Numbered from the stretch's first letter, positions 1-10,077 are shown. The stretch: 64,000 nt of DNA from Inhella crocodyli (GCF_004004565.1 NZ_SACM01000001.1:372001-436000); one strand, 5' to 3'. The notes: generated by a model not told the origin, from the letters alone. A program made the numbers and translations.

Positions 1-78
1 GGCCGCATCACGGGCGAGCTGGACATCGACGACTGTGACGAACGCAAACTGGGGCTGTTGATGGCCGCGCAACCATGA
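1..78 (+). CDS. ABC transporter ATP-binding protein, C-terminal end (partial)
   Basis: The window opens inside a reading frame that runs to a TGA at 76-78 and encodes the last 25 residues of a protein, ending in LGLLMAAQP. The next gene, a nucleoside-type ABC permease, starts inside this stop (ATGA overlap at 75-78). Together with the second permease this makes the ATPase subunit of a nucleoside importer the best reading. The call rests on context: no Walker motif lies in the visible part. Confidence 0.7.
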   Translation, partial: GRITGELDIDDCDERKLGLLMAAQP

Positions 79-1178
79 GCAGTGCCTCCTACTCGCTGCC
101 CCGCTGGGTGGAAATCGGGCTGCTGCCGCTGTGGAACTTGGCGGTGGCACTGGCCGTGGCGGCCCTGGTCGTGCTGGCCATCGGTCACAGCCCGGCCCAG
201 GCCTTTGCCGTGCTCATCAAGGGCGCGCTCGGTTCCGCCTCGGGCCTGGGCTACACGCTGTACTACGCCACCACCTTCACCTTCACCGGCTTGGCCGTGG
301 CGGTGGCCTTCCATGCCGGCCTGTTCAACATCGGCGGGGAAGGGCAGGCCACCTTCGCGGGCTTGGGCCTTAGCCTGGCGGCGCTGTACCTGTTCCCCGG
401 CCTGCCGGCCTGGGCGCTGCTGCCACTGTTGGTGCTGGCCGCTGCGCTGTTTGGCATGGGCTGGGCGGCGGTGCCGGCCTACCTGCAAGCCTGGCGCGGC
501 AGCCACATCGTGATCACCACGATCATGTTCAATTTCTTGGCCGCGAGCTTGAACGCGTACCTGCTGGTCAACCTGCTGCGCCCAGCGGGTTCGATGGCGG
601 TGGAGTCGGCACCGTTTCCTGAGGCTGCGCGCATGCCCGGCCTGCACGAGCTGGCCGCCAAACTGGGCATCGAGCTCATGCCCTCGCCCTTGAACGCCAG
701 CAGCCTGCTGGCCGTGGCCGCCTGCGTGTTCGTGGGTTGGTTTTTGTGGCGCAGCCGCGCCGGCTACGCGCTGCGCGCGGTGGGCAGCGCCCCGCGGGCG
801 GCCGAGTACGCCGGCATCCATCCCAAGCGCCAGGTGCTGATGGCCATGGCGCTGTCGGGGGCCTTGGCAGGCATGGTGGCGGTGAACGAACTCTCGGGCG
901 TTCAGGGCAAGTTGGCCTTGGACTTCGTGGCCGGCGCCGGTTTCACCGGCATCGCCGTCAGCCTCATGGGCCGCAACCACCCGGTCGGCATCGTGCTGGC
1001 GAGCTTGCTGTTCGGCGTGCTGTACCAAGGGGGCGTCGAGGTGAGCTTCGAGCTGCAGGGTTTCTCGCGCGAGATGGTGGTCACGGTGCAAGGCTTGATC
1101 GTGCTGTTCGCTGGGGCGATGGCCACGGTCAGCGCGCCGCTGTTCGCCAAACTGTTCAAGGGGGCCGCCCGTGGATGA
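75..1178 (+). CDS. ABC transporter permease, nucleoside/BMP-type uptake system (subunit 1)
   Basis: This 367-residue protein is strongly hydrophobic with about nine to ten membrane segments and fits the BPD_transp_2 permease family that pairs with BmpA/Med-type nucleoside-binding proteins. The family signature FNIGGEGQ is at residues 84-91, in the loop that contacts the ATPase. The start ATG overlaps the stop of the upstream ATPase by four bases and the stop overlaps the next permease by eight, so the three are translationally coupled. The downstream cdd, phosphorylase and deo genes support nucleosides as substrate. Exact specificity cannot be read from the sequence, and no substrate-binding protein is in view. 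Confidence 0.88.
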   Translation: MSSASYSLPRWVEIGLLPLWNLAVALAVAALVVLAIGHSPAQAFAVLIKGALGSASGLGYTLYYATTFTFTGLAVAVAFHAGLFNIGGEGQATFAGLGLSLAALYLFPGLPAWALLPLLVLAAALFGMGWAAVPAYLQAWRGSHIVITTIMFNFLAASLNAYLLVNLLRPAGSMAVESAPFPEAARMPGLHELAAKLGIELMPSPLNASSLLAVAACVFVGWFLWRSRAGYALRAVGSAPRAAEYAGIHPKRQVLMAMALSGALAGMVAVNELSGVQGKLALDFVAGAGFTGIAVSLMGRNHPVGIVLASLLFGVLYQGGVEVSFELQGFSREMVVTVQGLIVLFAGAMATVSAPLFAKLFKGAARG

Positions 1179-2157
1179 CACCCTGGTGATGCTCGGCTCG
1201 GTGCTGGCCAGCACCCTGCGTTTGACGGCGCCCTTGCTCTTGGCCGCGCTGGCCGGCCTGTTGGCCGAGCGCAGCGGCGTGGTGGACCTGGGGCTCGAGG
1301 GCAAGATGCTGGCGGCCGCCTTCGCCGCGGCCGCGGCGGCCGCGGTCAGCCAGTCGGCGCTGGTTGGCGTCGTGGCCGCCATCGGCGTGGCCGGGGCTTT
1401 GGCCCTGGTGCACGGATTCGCCTGCGTCACGCACCGTGGCGACCAGGTCATCTCTGGCATGGCCATCAACATGGTGGCCGCCGGCCTGACCGTGGTGCTG
1501 GGCATCGCTTGGTTTGCCACCGGCGGCCAGACGCCGACCCTGCCGCCCGAGGTGCGCATCCAAGCGCTGGCCCCTAGCCTGACCGAGCCTCTGGGCGCGG
1601 CCCAGCAGCACGGGGCCTTCCTGGGCGCGCTGCTGGGGCACGGTCTGTTCAGCCACAACGTGCTGGTGTACGCCGCCTTTGCCAGCCTGGCGCTGGTGGC
1701 CTACCTCTTGGCCCGCACTCGTTTGGGCCTGCGCCTTCGTGCCGTGGGCGAGAACCCGGCGATGGTCGATGCCGCGGGGGTGTCGGTGGCCTGGCTGCGC
1801 TACCGCGCCCTGCTGATGGGCGCGGTGCTGTGTGGCCTGGCCGGGGCCTACCTGTCGCTGGCGCAGAACGCCAACTTCAGCCCGAACATGACGGCGGGCC
1901 GCGGCTACATCGCGCTGGCCGCCATGATCTTCGGCCGTTGGCGCCCGCTGCCCACGCTGGCCGCCTGCCTGCTGTTCGGCCTGCTGGACGCGCTGGCCAT
2001 CCGCCTGCAGGGCGTGGCCTTGCCGGGCGTCGGCGAAGTGCCGGTGCAGGCCATCCAGGCATTGCCCTACCTGCTCACGGTGGTGCTGTTGGCCGGCTTC
2101 ATCGGCTCGGCGGTGGCGCCCAAGGCGCTGGGCCGGCCCTACGTCAAGGAGCGCTGA
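1171..2157 (+). CDS. ABC transporter permease, nucleoside/BMP-type uptake system (subunit 2)
   Basis: A 328-residue polytopic inner-membrane protein and the second half of the permease pair. The family motif appears as GVVDLGLEGKM at residues 36-46, equivalent to the NIGGEGQ motif of the partner subunit. Its start lies eight bases inside the previous gene. A run of GCG/GCC codons gives an alanine-rich stretch just after this motif. It is followed two bases after its stop by cytidine deaminase, so uptake and first catabolic step are encoded in one operon. Confidence 0.88.
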   Translation: MDDTLVMLGSVLASTLRLTAPLLLAALAGLLAERSGVVDLGLEGKMLAAAFAAAAAAAVSQSALVGVVAAIGVAGALALVHGFACVTHRGDQVISGMAINMVAAGLTVVLGIAWFATGGQTPTLPPEVRIQALAPSLTEPLGAAQQHGAFLGALLGHGLFSHNVLVYAAFASLALVAYLLARTRLGLRLRAVGENPAMVDAAGVSVAWLRYRALLMGAVLCGLAGAYLSLAQNANFSPNMTAGRGYIALAAMIFGRWRPLPTLAACLLFGLLDALAIRLQGVALPGVGEVPVQAIQALPYLLTVVLLAGFIGSAVAPKALGRPYVKER

Positions 2158-2159
2158 GC

Positions 2160-2570
2160 GTGTTGAGCGCCGAGCTTCAGTCCCAGATGCTGGCCGTGGC
2201 CCAAGCGGCGCGGGCCGTGGCCTACGCGCCGTACTCCCGCTATGCCGTGGGGGCGGCGCTGCTCGGTGACGACGGCCGGATCTTCGGCGGCTGCAACGTC
2301 GAGAACGCAGCCTTCCCGCAAGGCGTTTGTGCCGAGGCTGGCGCCATCAGCGCGATGGTGCTGGCCGGCGTGCGCAAGGCCCAGGCCGTGCTGGTGCTGG
2401 GTGGGGGGCCGCGCATGATCACCCCCTGTGGCGGCTGCCGCCAAAAGCTGCGAGAGTTCTGCGACCCCCACACCTTCCAGGTGCTGGCGGTCAACGACGA
2501 CGGGCAGCAGCAGCAATGGACGCTGGAGCAGCTGTTCCCCAGCAGCTTCGGCCCCGATCACCTTTCCTGA
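2160..2570 (+). CDS. cdd: cytidine deaminase
   Basis: A 136-residue homotetramer-type cytidine deaminase, which converts cytidine and deoxycytidine to uridine and deoxyuridine in the cytosol. Zinc ligands and catalytic Glu are visible as C57-A58-E59 and P89-C90-G-G-C93, the Cys-ligand form of the family. The open frame extends far upstream, but GTG 2160 is chosen: AAGGAG at 2146-2151 sits eight bases before it and the protein then has the normal family length. It directly follows the second permease gene and precedes the purine phosphorylase. Confidence 0.93.
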   Translation: MLSAELQSQMLAVAQAARAVAYAPYSRYAVGAALLGDDGRIFGGCNVENAAFPQGVCAEAGAISAMVLAGVRKAQAVLVLGGGPRMITPCGGCRQKLREFCDPHTFQVLAVNDDGQQQQWTLEQLFPSSFGPDHLS

Positions 2571-2580
2571 AAGACTCCCC

Positions 2581-3438
2581 ATGAGCAGTCCTTACCTGCA
2601 GGGCGACGCCCTGAACGCCGCCATTGCCGCTTGCGAAAGCACCCTGAAGGCCACTTTCGGTGACGCGCCCCGCGTGGCCGTGGTGCTGGGGTCTGGCTGG
2701 GCCGCCGCGTCCGAACGCCTGACCGACGTGCAGCGCATCAGCTACGCCGACCTGCCCGGCTGGCCCCTGCCCAAGGTGGAAGGCCACGTGAACGAGCTCG
2801 TGGTGGGCACCACGGCCGGTGGCGCGCGTGTGGCCATGCTGCGCGGCCGCGCCCACACCTACGAAAGCGGCGATTGCACCGGCATGGCCGCGCCCATCCG
2901 CAGCCTCAAGGCCTGGGGCGTGAAGTCGGTGGTGCTGACCAACGCCAGCGGCAGCCTGCGCGCCGCCAACCCGCCGGGCAGCCTGGTGCTGATCAGCGAC
3001 CACCTCAACGCCCCGCAGCGCAGCCCCCTGGTGGGCCTGTCGGGCTCTGACCGCTTCTGCGACATGAGCGCGGCCTACGACCCGGAGCTGCGCGCCGTGG
3101 CCAAGGCCTTGGCGGCCGAGAAGGGCCAGCCACTGAACGAAGGCGTGTACTGCTGGGCCCTGGGCCCGCAGTTCGAGACGCCGGCCGAAATCCGCATGTT
3201 CGCCGCCTGGGGCGCCGACGCCGTGGGCATGTCCACCGTGCCCGACACCATCCTGGCCCGCCATGCCGGCCTGCGCGTCGCCTGTTTGGCCCTAATTACC
3301 AACATGGCCGCCGGCCTGTCGGACGAAGCCCTGACCCATGCCTTGACGCTCAAGGAGGCCAAGGCCAGCGGCGAGAACGCCGCCGACTTCTTGAGCGCCT
3401 ACCTCGACCGCCTGGCGGTGCTGCCCTCCCTGCAATGA
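2581..3438 (+). CDS. punA: purine-nucleoside phosphorylase (trimeric PNP family)
   Basis: A 285-residue cytosolic enzyme that splits purine nucleosides with phosphate to free base and (deoxy)ribose-1-phosphate. Family motifs are LGSGW at 36-40, the phosphate-binding GH at 68-69, NASG at 121-124, GPQFETPAE at 195-203 and TNMAAG at 240-245. The frame is open upstream into cdd; ATG 2581 gives the normal N-terminus and lies ten bases after the cdd stop. Its stop overlaps the deoC start (ATGA). The symbol is a family-level guess; a xapA-like specificity for xanthosine cannot be excluded. Confidence 0.9.
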   Translation: MSSPYLQGDALNAAIAACESTLKATFGDAPRVAVVLGSGWAAASERLTDVQRISYADLPGWPLPKVEGHVNELVVGTTAGGARVAMLRGRAHTYESGDCTGMAAPIRSLKAWGVKSVVLTNASGSLRAANPPGSLVLISDHLNAPQRSPLVGLSGSDRFCDMSAAYDPELRAVAKALAAEKGQPLNEGVYCWALGPQFETPAEIRMFAAWGADAVGMSTVPDTILARHAGLRVACLALITNMAAGLSDEALTHALTLKEAKASGENAADFLSAYLDRLAVLPSLQ

Positions 3439-4190
3439 ATGCCCTGACGACCACAGCCCGCCAATTGCTGGCGGCCCTCGACCTCACCAGCCTCAACGAG
3501 GGCGACACGCCGGCCACGGTGGCGGCCCTGTGCCAGCGCGCGCAGTCGCCCTTCGGCCCCGTCGCCGCCGTCTGCGTGTGGCCGCGCTTCGTGGCCCAGG
3601 CCCGGGCCAGCTTGCCGGCCGACATCCGCGTGGCCGCGGTGGCCAACTTCCCGGACGGCGCGCTGGACGTTGCGCGCGCCCTGGACGACATCGCCGCCAT
3701 CGCGCAGTCCGGCGCGCAAGAGATCGACGTGGTGCTGCCCTACCGGGCGCTCGTGGCCGGGCAGGTGCAGGAGGTCGGTGAGTTCCTGGCCGAGGTGCGC
3801 CACGCCAGCCAGCCGCTGACCTTGAAGGTCATCATCGAGAGCGGCGAACTCGGCAGCGAAGCCCTGATTCGCCGGGCGACCCAACTCTCGCTCAACGCCG
3901 GCGCCGATTTCGTCAAGACCAGCACGGGCAAGACGCCGGTCAGCGCCACGCCCGAAGCCGCCCGCGCCATGCTGGACGAGATCGCGATCAGCGGCCTGGG
4001 CAACGCCGGCTTCAAAGCCAGCGGCGGCATCCGCACCGTGGCCCAGGGCCAGGTCTACATCGACCTGCTGACCGAGCGCCTGGGCGCCGACGCCCTGCCG
4101 CGCTTGCGCATCGGCGCCAGCAGCCTGCTGGACGACATCGAGGCCGTGCTCGGCGGCACCGCCCGCGCCACCCCTGCACAAGGCTACTGA
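3435..4190 (+). CDS. deoC: deoxyribose-phosphate aldolase
   Basis: A 251-residue class I aldolase that cleaves deoxyribose-5-phosphate to acetaldehyde and glyceraldehyde-3-phosphate. The Schiff-base lysine is K161 in FVKTSTGK and the second active-site lysine is K194 in FKASGGIR. It starts in the stop codon of the phosphorylase gene and ends three bases before deoA, so it belongs to the same nucleoside-catabolism operon. No phosphopentomutase (deoB) is seen in this window, so the link from deoxyribose-1-phosphate must be encoded elsewhere. Confidence 0.95.
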   Translation: MNALTTTARQLLAALDLTSLNEGDTPATVAALCQRAQSPFGPVAAVCVWPRFVAQARASLPADIRVAAVANFPDGALDVARALDDIAAIAQSGAQEIDVVLPYRALVAGQVQEVGEFLAEVRHASQPLTLKVIIESGELGSEALIRRATQLSLNAGADFVKTSTGKTPVSATPEAARAMLDEIAISGLGNAGFKASGGIRTVAQGQVYIDLLTERLGADALPRLRIGASSLLDDIEAVLGGTARATPAQGY

Positions 4191-4193
4191 CCC

Positions 4194-5504
4194 ATGCTGG
4201 CCCAAGAAATCATCCGCACCAAGCGGCAAGGCGGTGCGCTGAGCGTGCCGCAAATCGAGGCCTTCGTGCGCGGTTTGACCGACGGCGGTTGGAGCGAAGG
4301 CCAAGTGGCCGCGCTCGGCATGGCCATCTTCCTGAAAGGCATGGGCCGCGACGAGGCCGTGGCCCTGACCCGCGCCATGCGCGACAGCGGCCGCGTGATG
4401 CACTGGCCCGACATGCCCGGCCCGGTGGTGGACAAGCACAGCACCGGCGGCGTGGGCGACAAGATCAGCCTGATGCTCGGACCTTTGGTGGCCGCCTGCG
4501 GGGGCTACGTGCCCATGATCGCCGGCCGCGGCCTGGGCCACACCGGCGGCACGGTCGACAAGCTGGAAAGCATCGCCGGCTACCAAACGCGGCCGGACGC
4601 GGCGCGCTTCGACGCCACCGTGCGCCGCCTGGGCTGCGCCATCATTGGCCAGACGGCCGACCTGGCGCCGGCCGACAAGCGCTTTTACGCGACGCGCGAC
4701 GTGACCGCCACGGTCGAATCCGTGCCCCTCATCACCGCCAGCATCCTGAGCAAAAAACTGGCCGCGGGGCTGCAGGCCTTGGTCATGGACGTGAAGGTGG
4801 GCAACGGCGCCTTTGCCGACACGCCGGCCATGGCGCGCGAACTGGCCGACAGCATCGTGGCCGTGGGCAACGGCGCCGGCATGAGAACCCGCGCCTTGAT
4901 CACCGACATGAACCAGGTGCTGGGCCACACCGCCGGCAATGCGCTGGAGGTCTTGGAAGCGATCGATTACCTGAAAGGCGTGAACGTGGAGCCGCGCCAG
5001 CACGCCATCACCCTGGCCCTGTGCAGCCAGATGCTGGTGCTGGGTGGCCTGGCGGCCGACGAGGGCGAGGCGCAGGCCAAGCTCCAAGCCGCGCTGGACA
5101 GCGGTGCGGCGGCCGAGAAGTTCGCGCGCATGGTGGCCGCCCTGGGCGGGCCGGCCGACCTGCTGGAGCGACCCGGCCAGCACCTGGCCCTGGGCCCGGT
5201 GCAAAAGCCGGTGCCCGCACTGCGGGCTGGCGTGCTGGCGGGCCAAGACACCCGGGCCATCGGCATCGCCGTCATCGAACTCGGTGGCGGCCGGCGCGTG
5301 GCCAGCGACCCCGTCGACCCCCGGGTGGGATTTGCCGCCGTTCGTCCGCTGGGCTCAACGGTCCAGGCGGGCGAGGCCCTGGCCGTGGTGCACGCGGCCG
5401 ACGAGGCCGCCGCCGACCGCGCCATCGCCGCCTACCAAGCGGCCTGCCAGATCGCCGAGCAGGCCCCGGTGGCCACGCCCTTGATCGCCGAGGTGCTCGG
5501 ATGA
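4194..5504 (+). CDS. deoA: thymidine phosphorylase
   Basis: A 436-residue enzyme that phosphorolyses thymidine and deoxyuridine to base and deoxyribose-1-phosphate. The glycosyltransferase family 3 phosphate-binding signature [10 protein letters not shown] is at residues 81-90, and the length matches E. coli DeoA (about 440). It follows deoC by three bases and its TGA overlaps the ATG of trmB, so trmB is probably read from the same transcript. Confidence 0.95.
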   Translation: MLAQEIIRTKRQGGALSVPQIEAFVRGLTDGGWSEGQVAALGMAIFLKGMGRDEAVALTRAMRDSGRVMHWPDMPGPVVDKHSTGGVGDKISLMLGPLVAACGGYVPMIAGRGLGHTGGTVDKLESIAGYQTRPDAARFDATVRRLGCAIIGQTADLAPADKRFYATRDVTATVESVPLITASILSKKLAAGLQALVMDVKVGNGAFADTPAMARELADSIVAVGNGAGMRTRALITDMNQVLGHTAGNALEVLEAIDYLKGVNVEPRQHAITLALCSQMLVLGGLAADEGEAQAKLQAALDSGAAAEKFARMVAALGGPADLLERPGQHLALGPVQKPVPALRAGVLAGQDTRAIGIAVIELGGGRRVASDPVDPRVGFAAVRPLGSTVQAGEALAVVHAADEAAADRAIAAYQAACQIAEQAPVATPLIAEVLG

Positions 5505-6247
5505 GCGACCCGAAGCACGACGTCGCAAGCCCCGTCAAAGCCGCCAACGCGGCCGAGGAGGCCGGGCAGGGCGGCGCGCCGCACCGGCGCATCAAGAGCT
5601 TCGTCACCCGCGCCGGCCGCATGGGCACGGGTCAAATCCGCGCCCTGCAGGAGCTGGCGCCGCGCTACCGCATCGCCCACCAACCCAGCCTGGTCGACTG
5701 GGACGCCGTCTTCGGCCGGCAGGCCCCGCGCGTGCTGGAGATCGGCTTCGGCATGGGCGACGCCACGGCCAAGATCGCGGCCCTGAAGCCCGAGCTCGAC
5801 TTCATCGGTTGCGAGGTGCACGAAGCGGGCGTGGGCGCGCTGCTGCAGCGCATCGACGAGGCCCAACTGCCCAACCTGCGCATCGTGCAGCACGACGCCG
5901 TGGAGGTGCTGGCCGACATGATCTCCAAGGGCAGCTTGCACGGCGTGCACCTGTTCTTCCCCGACCCTTGGCACAAGAAGCGCCACCACAAGCGCCGCCT
6001 GGTGCAGCCGCCCTTCATCGCCGACCTGGTGCCGTACCTCGCGCCCGGTGGCTACTTCCATGCGGCCACCGACTGGGAGCCCTACGCGCAGCAAATGCTG
6101 GAGGTGTTGAGTGCTGAACCGCGCTTGCAGAACACCGCCGACGGTTTTGCCCCCAAGCCCGACTACCGCCCCCTGACCAAGTTCGAGGCCCGCGGCCTGC
6201 GCTTGGGCCACGGTGTGTGGGATTTGCTCTTCCGACGCCGCGACTGA
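5501..6247 (+). CDS. trmB: tRNA (guanine-N7)-methyltransferase
   Basis: A 248-residue SAM-dependent enzyme that methylates G46 in the variable loop of tRNAs. The SAM-binding motif EIGFGMGD is at residues 80-87, and the TrmB signatures [13 protein letters not shown] at 154-166 and TDWEPY at 190-195 are intact. A basic, poorly conserved N-terminal tail of about 60 residues is present. The start is fixed by the ATGA overlap with deoA; the longer open frame upstream is only the shadow of deoA in another frame. Confidence 0.95.
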   Translation: MSDPKHDVASPVKAANAAEEAGQGGAPHRRIKSFVTRAGRMGTGQIRALQELAPRYRIAHQPSLVDWDAVFGRQAPRVLEIGFGMGDATAKIAALKPELDFIGCEVHEAGVGALLQRIDEAQLPNLRIVQHDAVEVLADMISKGSLHGVHLFFPDPWHKKRHHKRRLVQPPFIADLVPYLAPGGYFHAATDWEPYAQQMLEVLSAEPRLQNTADGFAPKPDYRPLTKFEARGLRLGHGVWDLLFRRRD

Positions 6248-6272
6248 GGCCCAGGCGGGCGAAGATGCCGCC

Positions 6273-7310
6273 ATGCGCACCGTCTTCACCCCCTTGCACG
6301 CCCTGCACGCCCCGGCCACGGAGTTCTTCCGCGGCGAGCGGGTGCCCTGTTTTGAGAAGGTCGACCGGGCCCGCTACGTTCACGAGGCCTTGGTGGCCCG
6401 CGGCCACCGCGTCGACGCGCCCGAGGTGGACAGCCGCCCTGTGTTGCCCCAGGTGCACGGAGAGCGCTACCTGGCCTTCCTGGAAAGCGCGTGGGCCCGC
6501 TGGCTGGCCTTGGACCCGGCCAACGCCGAGCGGCAGCCCTTTCCCTCCACCTGGCCGATTCGCACGCTGCGGGCTGACCGAGAGCCGTCCGAGTTCAGCG
6601 CGCAACTGGGCGTCTACAGCATGGACAACGGCACGCCCATTTGCGCCGGCACCTGGGACGCCGCCAAGGCCGGCGCCGACGCGGCCGCCACCGCGGCGCG
6701 CTGGGTGAGCCAGGGCGAACGCGCCGCTTTCGTGGCCACGCGTCCACCGGGGCACCACGCGGGCCCCGATTTCATGGGCGGCTACTGTTTTCTGAACAAC
6801 GCCGCCGTGGCCGCCCAGGCGCTGCGCAATGCCGGCGCGGCGCGCGTGGCCGTGTTGGACGTGGACTACCACCACGGCAATGGCACGCAGGCGATCTTCT
6901 ACGAGCGCGCCGACGTGCAGTTCGTCAGCCTGCACGGCGACCCGCGCACCGAATTCCCTTTCTTTCTCGGGCATGCCGACGAGGTGGGCGCTGGGGCGGG
7001 GCAGGGCTTCAACCTGAACCTGCCCCTGCCGGCGGGCGCGCTGGCCGACGCCTGGTTTGACGCGCTGGCCGCGGGCATGGCGCGCATCCGCGCGTTCGGT
7101 GCCGAAGCCCTGGTCGTGTCTTTGGGCTTGGACACCTTCGAGCACGACCCCATCTCCAAATTCAAGCTGAGCAGCGATGACTTTCTGCGCCTGGGCGAGC
7201 GCGTGGCGAGCCTGGACCTGCCGACCGTCTTCGTGCTGGAGGGCGGCTACGCGGTGGAGGCCTTGGGCCAGAACGCGGTGAACGTGTTGGACGGCTTCGA
7301 ATCGGCCTGA
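6273..7310 (+). CDS. histone deacetylase / acetylpolyamine amidohydrolase family protein
   Basis: A 345-residue zinc-dependent deacetylase of the HDAC superfamily. Catalytic features are RPPGHHAG with the His pair at 161-162, the metal-binding VDYHHGNG around D198-H200, and D287 in LGLD. In bacteria such enzymes act on acetylated polyamines or small amides; the true substrate cannot be read here. ATG 6273 is preferred over an upstream in-frame ATG inside trmB. It lies 25 bases after trmB in the same direction. Confidence 0.88.
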   Translation: MRTVFTPLHALHAPATEFFRGERVPCFEKVDRARYVHEALVARGHRVDAPEVDSRPVLPQVHGERYLAFLESAWARWLALDPANAERQPFPSTWPIRTLRADREPSEFSAQLGVYSMDNGTPICAGTWDAAKAGADAAATAARWVSQGERAAFVATRPPGHHAGPDFMGGYCFLNNAAVAAQALRNAGAARVAVLDVDYHHGNGTQAIFYERADVQFVSLHGDPRTEFPFFLGHADEVGAGAGQGFNLNLPLPAGALADAWFDALAAGMARIRAFGAEALVVSLGLDTFEHDPISKFKLSSDDFLRLGERVASLDLPTVFVLEGGYAVEALGQNAVNVLDGFESA

Positions 7311-7431
7311 GCCCGCCGTGCCGCCGCCGGGTGGGCGATTCGCTTGCCGAATGGCGGGGCTTCGCCACCGGCGCTGCGCAGGCCGCCTCGCTCGGGCAGC
7401 ATGCGCCCCAACGCGACGACGGGAGATCGAC

Positions 7432-7827
7432 ATGCTGTGGCACGGCTTGGCTTGGACTGGGGTGCTGGTCCTGTGGGGGCTGTGGTCGACCTTTTGCTGG
7501 CTGGCGCGGTGGGTCGTGGGCTGGGAAGGGTGGCAGCGCGGCGGCGATTGGGCGGCCCACGTGCCCGAGATCCCCATGCCCGAGTGGCTGTCGGCCTGGC
7601 TGGGCTTGGGGTGGGTGCAGGCGCTGCGCGAGGCCTTGCTGGAGTGGGGCCCTGCCTTGCAAGCGTGGGTGCAGTCCTGGCCCGATCTGTCGGGCTGGGC
7701 GAGCTTGCTGATTTGGGGCCTTTGGGGGCTGGGCAGCGTGCTCTTGTTCATCGCCGGTCTGGCCCTCAGCGGCCTCATCGCCCTGGTGCGTCGCAGCCGC
7801 GGCCGAACGGTGTCGACCGGTGGGTGA
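7432..7827 (+). CDS. small hydrophobic membrane protein of unknown function
   Basis: A 131-residue Trp- and Leu-rich protein with one clear membrane segment near the N-terminus, a soluble middle of about 60 residues and a second membrane segment followed by a basic tail ending RRSRGR. ATG 7432 is chosen because GGGAGAT at 7421-7427 sits before it and translation then begins at the membrane segment. I do not recognise a family. It lies alone between the deacetylase gene and coaBC. Confidence 0.65.
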   Translation: MLWHGLAWTGVLVLWGLWSTFCWLARWVVGWEGWQRGGDWAAHVPEIPMPEWLSAWLGLGWVQALREALLEWGPALQAWVQSWPDLSGWASLLIWGLWGLGSVLLFIAGLALSGLIALVRRSRGRTVSTGG

Positions 7828-7847
7828 GGGCGGCTAGAGTCCTCCCC

Positions 7848-9056
7848 ATGAGCTCTTCCCTGAAAGGCCGCCACCTCCTGGTGGCCCTGTCCGGCGGCAT
7901 CGCCGGCTACAAGATCGCCGAACTGGTTCGCTTGGTCACCAAGGCCGGGGCTACCGTGCAGGTCATGATGTCGGAGGCCGCCTGCCAGTTCATCACGCCG
8001 GTGACGATGCAAGCGTTGTCCGGCCGGCCCGTGCTGCTCAGCCAGTGGGACGCCAGCGCGCCCAACAACATGCACCACATCAACGCCGGGCGCGAGGCCG
8101 ACGCGATGCTGGTGGCACCGGCCAGTGCTGACATGATCGCCAAGCTGGCGCAGGGCCGGGCCGACGAACTCGTCAGCCTGACGGCCCTGGCGCGGCCCAT
8201 CGACCGCTGCCCGCTGATCGTCGCGCCGGCCATGAACCGCGAGATGTGGGCCCACCCGGCGACGCAGCGCAACGTGGCGCAGCTGCGGGCCGATGGCGCG
8301 CAAGTTTGGGGGCCCGCGGCGGGCGACCAAGCCTGTGGCGAGGTGGGCGATGGGCGCATGCTCGAGCCGGCCGAGTTGTTCGAGCGCTTGGAGGCCTGCT
8401 TCACCCCCCAACGCCTCGCCGGGGTGCGGGTGCTGGTCACGGCCGGCCCCACCTTCGAACCCATCGACCCGGTGCGCGGGATCACGAACCGCAGCAGCGG
8501 CAAGATGGGCTTCGCCATTGCCCAAGCGGCGCAGCGCGCCGGCGCCGAGGTGACCTTGGTGGCCGGGCCCGTGGCCCTGCCCACGCCCTGGGGCGTGCAC
8601 CGCATCGACGTGCAGTCGGCCCAGGACATGCTGGAGGCTGTGCTGCCGCTGGCCCCGGCGAACGCGGTGTTCATCGCGACGGCCGCGGTGGCCGATTGGC
8701 GACCCGCCACCTGCGCCGAGCAGAAGATCAAAAAGGACGGAAGCGGGGCGACGCCGACGCTGGCGTTCACCGAGAACCCCGACATCTTGGCCACCGTGGC
8801 GGCCCTGCCTCAGGCTCCCTATTGCGTGGGCTTCGCGGCCGAAAGCGAAAAGCTGGCCGACCATGCGCAGGCCAAGCGCCTGCGCAAGGGCATCCCCCTC
8901 ATCGTGGGCAACCTCGGCCCCGCCACCTTCGGTCAGGACGACAACGCCTTGCTGCTGATCGATGAGCAGGGGCAGCGTGAACTGCCCCGGGCCCCGAAAA
9001 CCGAATTGGCCCAACAACTGATTGACGACATCGCCTTGCGACTGAAGCGCCCATGA
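7848..9056 (+). CDS. coaBC: bifunctional phosphopantothenoylcysteine decarboxylase / phosphopantothenate-cysteine ligase
   Basis: A 402-residue two-domain enzyme of coenzyme A synthesis. The N-terminal flavoprotein decarboxylase half shows SGGIAGYK at 15-22, the catalytic His in MHHINA near residue 76, PAMN at 127-130 and the Cys loop CGEVGDGRM at 163-171. The CTP-dependent ligase half begins near residue 190 with [16 protein letters not shown] 7848 gives the usual N-terminus; the frame is open further upstream. Its stop overlaps the dut start by four bases, an arrangement seen in many proteobacteria. Confidence 0.96.
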   Translation: MSSSLKGRHLLVALSGGIAGYKIAELVRLVTKAGATVQVMMSEAACQFITPVTMQALSGRPVLLSQWDASAPNNMHHINAGREADAMLVAPASADMIAKLAQGRADELVSLTALARPIDRCPLIVAPAMNREMWAHPATQRNVAQLRADGAQVWGPAAGDQACGEVGDGRMLEPAELFERLEACFTPQRLAGVRVLVTAGPTFEPIDPVRGITNRSSGKMGFAIAQAAQRAGAEVTLVAGPVALPTPWGVHRIDVQSAQDMLEAVLPLAPANAVFIATAAVADWRPATCAEQKIKKDGSGATPTLAFTENPDILATVAALPQAPYCVGFAAESEKLADHAQAKRLRKGIPLIVGNLGPATFGQDDNALLLIDEQGQRELPRAPKTELAQQLIDDIALRLKRP

Positions 9057-9508
9057 GCACCGCCACCATCGACCTGCGGGTCCTCGATCCGCGCCTTGCC
9101 GATCAATTGCCGGCTTACGCCACGCCGGGCAGCGCCGGCCTCGACCTGCGGGCCGCCCTGGAGGCGCCTTTGGAACTGGCGCCGGGCCAGACCGTCCTGG
9201 TGCCCACGGGCATCAGCATCCACATCGCCGACCCGGGCTTGGCCGGCATGATCCTGCCGCGCTCGGGCTTGGGCCACAAGCACGGCATCGTGCTGGGGAA
9301 CTTGGTGGGCTTGATCGACGCCGACTACCAAGGGCCCTTGATGGTGTCCTGCTGGAACCGCGGCAGCGCCGCGTTCACCATCCAGCCTTTGGACCGCCTG
9401 GCCCAGCTCGTCATCGTGCCGGTGGTGCAGGCCCAGTTCCGCGTGGTGGCCGAGTTCGGCGCCAGCGAGCGCGGCGAGGGCGGGTTCGGATCGACCGGAC
9501 GGGGCTGA
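9053..9508 (+). CDS. dut: dUTP diphosphatase
   Basis: A 151-residue trimeric dUTPase that hydrolyses dUTP to dUMP, keeping uracil out of DNA and feeding dTMP synthesis. All five family motifs are visible: SAGLDLRA near 27-34, PRSGLG at 69-74, GLIDADYQG at 86-94, the RLAQL segment near 115-119, and the C-terminal [10 protein letters not shown] at 140-149. Coupled by ATGA overlap to coaBC. The gene converges on the isomerase gene with only 12 bases between them. Confidence 0.97.
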   Translation: MSTATIDLRVLDPRLADQLPAYATPGSAGLDLRAALEAPLELAPGQTVLVPTGISIHIADPGLAGMILPRSGLGHKHGIVLGNLVGLIDADYQGPLMVSCWNRGSAAFTIQPLDRLAQLVIVPVVQAQFRVVAEFGASERGEGGFGSTGRG

Positions 9509-9520
9509 GCCCAGGGACGT

Positions 9521-10045
9521 TCAGTGCAGGGGCGCCTCGGGCGGGGCGCCTTCGAGCACCTGCAGCAAGGGCCCACCCACGCTGCGCTGGGCCAGTTCGT
9601 CGGCCGTGGCGGCACGCACGGCGCGCAATTGCACGTACATGCGCAAGCCAATGCCCGCCAAGGGGTGGTTGCCGTCGAGCACCACGTGGTCGGGGTAGAC
9701 CTCGGTCACGGTGTAGATCGCTTCGGCGGGCATGTCCGGCGTTTGCGCGTTGGGGGGCAAGCCTTCGAATCGCATGCCGGGCTCGACGTTGTCCGGGAAG
9801 AGGCCCTTGGGCTCGAAGCACACCAAGCCCGAGTCGTACTCACCGAAGGCGTCGGCCGGCTCCAAGGCCACGGCCACTTCGGCCCCCACCGGCTGGTTCA
9901 GCAAGGCCGCTTCCACTTTGGGCAGGAGGTCGTCGCCGCCGAGAAAGAACTCGGTGGCTTCGTCGAGGGTGTCGATCAATTCGCTTTGCGCGTCTTCAAG
10001 TCGCCAGGTCAAGCTGACGACGCAGGGGGAGCTCACTTCGTGCAT
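9521..10045 (-). CDS. FKBP-type peptidyl-prolyl cis-trans isomerase (SlyD-like)
   Basis: A 174-residue protein with the small FKBP core and inserted flap seen in SlyD-type chaperones: LEDAQSELIDT and LGGDDLLPKVEAALL mark the FKBP half, LEPADAFGEYD the start of the insert. It lacks the His/Cys-rich metal-binding tail of E. coli SlyD. Start at 10045 (MHEVSS) is preferred to a longer open frame that would overlap the divergent neighbour. It shares a 32-bp intergenic region with the divergent oxygenase gene. Confidence 0.85.
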   Translation of the reverse strand: MHEVSSPCVVSLTWRLEDAQSELIDTLDEATEFFLGGDDLLPKVEAALLNQPVGAEVAVALEPADAFGEYDSGLVCFEPKGLFPDNVEPGMRFEGLPPNAQTPDMPAEAIYTVTEVYPDHVVLDGNHPLAGIGLRMYVQLRAVRAATADELAQRSVGGPLLQVLEGAPPEAPLH

Positions 10046-10077
10046 GTCGGGGATGTTCGCACAGCACAATCGACGCC

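Noticed and set aside
3399-5246. A 615-codon minus-strand frame over deoC and deoA.
   Set aside because: Shadow of two well-supported enzymes; composition is typical of antisense frames in GC-rich DNA.
6015-9017. A 1000-codon open frame on the minus strand.
   Set aside because: It is antisense to trmB, the deacetylase gene and coaBC, all with clear family motifs. Long antisense frames are expected at this GC content; the translation is Gly/His/Arg/Gln-rich low complexity.
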